Positions 62,444 to 64,000 of a stretch of DNA of 64,000 bases are shown here, piece after piece; positions within the stretch are counted from its first letter, which is position 1, and every line of letters begins with the position of its first letter. The stretch lies in the NCBI RefSeq assembly GCF_000308655.1, contig NZ_BAGC01000035.1, positions 124,001-188,000 of the forward strand. Direction: 5' to 3'. Made by a program: the position numbers and the translations under genes. The DNA is from Nocardia niigatensis NBRC 100131. Lineage in GTDB: Bacteria; Actinomycetota; Actinomycetes; Mycobacteriales; Mycobacteriaceae. The notes below the pieces were generated by a model that searched no databases, had not been told where the DNA came from, and saw only the letters and a program-made list of their open reading frames with translations.

Positions 62444-62929
62444 ATGCCCAGACTTTCCGAACTCAGCGCGACCGCGGTCGGCGCGACGATTCTGATGACC
62501 TCGGTCGTTGTCGTCGCGGCTGCCGCCCCACTGTGGGACTACTTCTTCCACACGCGGGATGCCCCGCTCGCGGGCGGCGCCGGGGTGATAGCGGCGGCGA
62601 CCTTCTTCGGGGTCTGGCTGATACAGCGCAAGCACGCACAGGGGCGAGCGAACCGGAACTCGATGCGTGATGCCATCGCCGCCGGATTCGTCGTGACCTA
62701 TCTGGTGCTCGTCGCCTGGACGGCTTTCCTGACTCTCGTCGGCAGTAGAGGCGGGAACGCCATGGATCCGCTGACCGCGAACTTCACCGTGCTCACCGGC
62801 GTTGTCGTCGGCGGGTACTTCACCGCGGATGCGGCCAAGCAGATCGCCCAGATCAAGGCGGGGGCCGGCGACACGCCAACCGACGACAAGACCGAAGTCC
62901 ATCCCGCCGGACACGTGCGCAGCGCCTGA
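62444..62929 (+). CDS. Small membrane protein, function unknown
   Basis: 161 residues with three or four hydrophobic segments (~10-30, 45-60, 78-103, 113-130) and an acidic C-terminal tail (GDTPTDDKTEVHPAGH). GGGAG lies 6 nt before ATG. No family motif. It is separated from the previous gene by 200 bp, which contain a small CCAG...CTGG hairpin. Convergent with the flavoprotein gene. Confidence 0.7.
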   Translation: MPRLSELSATAVGATILMTSVVVVAAAAPLWDYFFHTRDAPLAGGAGVIAAATFFGVWLIQRKHAQGRANRNSMRDAIAAGFVVTYLVLVAWTAFLTLVGSRGGNAMDPLTANFTVLTGVVVGGYFTADAAKQIAQIKAGAGDTPTDDKTEVHPAGHVRSA

Positions 62930-62954
62930 TGGACCGCGGTCCGGCCCTGCGGCG

Positions 62955-64000
62955 CTAGCGGCGTCCGGCTGCGCGCCTGCCCGCGACGCGGCCGAAGGCG
63001 AGAGCGTCGGCGATGTGGAATCCGCCGTCCTTGCACCAGGAGTAGGTGGAGCTGACATTGCCCGCGGCGTAGAGGCCGGGGATGACCGCGCCGAAAGGAT
63101 CGAGCACTTCGGCGTTCTCGTTGCGGCGGGGGCCGCCGTTGCTCCAGGCCAGGATGGGGGCCGCGGTGAAAGCGTAGTAGGGCGGCTCGGACAGGGGTGC
63201 GAGAGTCTGTGCGGGGCGGCCGAACTGGTCGTCCTTGCCGGCCTCGCAGGCGGCGTTGTAGCGGTCGATGGTCTGCTGCAGGACCTCCGGGTTCACGTGC
63301 AGGATGCCGGCGAGTTCGGTCAGGGTGCCGGCGCGGTGGATCCAGCCCTTGCCGATCTCGGCGCTGTTGTCGGCGCTCCAGTCGTAGCCTTCGATCAGGC
63401 TGGCCCAGCCGACGGCCAGGCGCTCGCGGCCGGGCACGATCGGGCCTGCGCGGCGGGCGGATTCGTCGAAGACGACGTGCATGGGGGTGGTCGGGAACAG
63501 CTGGTAGCTGCCGTTGATGCGGGCGTGGCCGTGACCGAGAGCCACCCGCTCGTTGCAGTAGCGGCGGCCGTCGAGGCCGAGGTAGACGAAGCTGTTGGTG
63601 TTGGGGAAGGCGGTGTAGAACCCGGCTTCGTAACCGGGAGCACGCAATCCGGGCAGGGTCATCATGTTGGACATGTGCCACAGGTCGGCGCCGGCCTTGA
63701 CCGCCATGCGCAGGCCGTCGCCGGTGGCGGCGGGGGTGCCCCAGACCACCGGGTCGGTCAGGCGCAGGTGGTCGCGCACCATCTCCTGGTTCGCCTCGAA
63801 GCCGCCGGTGGCCAGCACGACGCCACGTGCGGCGCGGATGCGCAGGGTGGTCCCGTCCGGTGCGGAGGCCAGGACGCCGAGCACCGTGCCGTCGCCGGTG
63901 ATCAATTCGCGCGCGGGCGTCTGCAATCGGATCTCGATGCCGCGGGCGCGGACCGCGTCGGACAGGGCCGCCCACAGCAGGCCGTCACCCATGCGGCCCT
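62955..64000 (-). CDS. FAD-dependent dehydrogenase, FRD/KstD-like (5' end outside window)
   Basis: 348 C-terminal residues are visible; the gene runs off the right edge. GRMGDGLLWAALSDAVRARGIEIRLQTPARELI, RGVVLATGGFEAN, TGDGLRMAVKAGADL and the C-terminal FAD-binding PGLYAAGNVSSTYSWCKDGGFHIADALAFGRVAG fit the fumarate reductase/3-ketosteroid dehydrogenase flavoprotein family (FAD_binding_2). YCNER and WSNGGPRRNENAEVLDPFG are substrate-cap/barrel segments. Steroid or other enone/alkene substrates are plausible. Confidence 0.9.
   Translation of the reverse strand, partial: GRMGDGLLWAALSDAVRARGIEIRLQTPARELITGDGTVLGVLASAPDGTTLRIRAARGVVLATGGFEANQEMVRDHLRLTDPVVWGTPAATGDGLRMAVKAGADLWHMSNMMTLPGLRAPGYEAGFYTAFPNTNSFVYLGLDGRRYCNERVALGHGHARINGSYQLFPTTPMHVVFDESARRAGPIVPGRERLAVGWASLIEGYDWSADNSAEIGKGWIHRAGTLTELAGILHVNPEVLQQTIDRYNAACEAGKDDQFGRPAQTLAPLSEPPYYAFTAAPILAWSNGGPRRNENAEVLDPFGAVIPGLYAAGNVSSTYSWCKDGGFHIADALAFGRVAGRRAAGRR

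Overview
The window is high-GC actinobacterial DNA, most likely from Nocardia or a close mycolic-acid-containing relative. Support comes from an actinobacterial integration host factor (mihF), an antigen-85-like secreted esterase, the mycobacterial-type pruC/pruA/pruB proline block, a DosS/DevS-type sensor kinase near an Hrp1-like CBS protein, a DUF3349 remnant, and frequent GTG/TTG starts and ATGA/GTGA overlaps. No species can be named from sequence alone.

Layout. 0-4 kb: the 3' tip of one gene, then a large pseudokinase-TPR-WD40 protein and fragments of a methyltransferase and a sigma factor. 4.2-8.8 kb: two identical tRNA-Leu(GAG) genes in inverted orientation enclose an HdeA-like lipoprotein, a UvrA-like ABC ATPase (with a perfect CRP-type palindrome between them), a Sel1/TPR protein and mihF. 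9-14.5 kb: a decayed stretch (flavin-oxidase-like, acyl-CoA synthetase and LuxR-type remnants) around an intact membrane protein, a monoglyceride-lipase-like hydrolase and a PucR regulator. 14.5-19.2 kb: a coupled glycosyltransferase/debranching-enzyme pair and an FMN reductase. 19.8-22.6 kb: a compact PapA-like acyltransferase, ferredoxin and cytochrome P450 operon. 22.6-28.3 kb: lipoprotein, secretory-lipase remnant, Ag85-like esterase, CadD-type transporter, arylsulfatase. 28.2-34.6 kb: pruC divergent from pruAB, then an amino-acid permease. 35-38.6 kb: thioesterase, EamA transporter, and a Ddn-like protein divergent from a TetR regulator across three evenly spaced palindromes.

39-49.2 kb holds a nitric-oxide/low-oxygen block: Hrp1-like CBS protein, DosS-type two-GAF histidine kinase with a likely haem histidine, a quinol-type NO reductase translationally coupled to a four-cysteine membrane protein and a slipin, and a GNAT-AAA+ fusion. 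It is interleaved with remnants, including an ATP-dependent DNA ligase fragment carrying a 40-nt perfect palindrome. No dosR is in the window.

49.5-64 kb: an AsnC regulator convergent with alanine dehydrogenase, a PiT/DUF3349 remnant with a 2-bp duplication, a protein with an exact COQ4 metal motif, a glycosyltransferase, and a FadR-type regulated cluster (aldehyde dehydrogenase, CrtC/AttH-like protein, GMC oxidoreductase with a long N-terminal extension, two unknown helical proteins) probably oxidising a lipid or terpenoid-like substrate. The window ends inside a flavoprotein dehydrogenase.

The recurring theme is intact redox, lipid and stress modules separated by gene fragments with internal frameshifts. 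I looked for CRISPR arrays, rRNA and complete insertion sequences and saw none.
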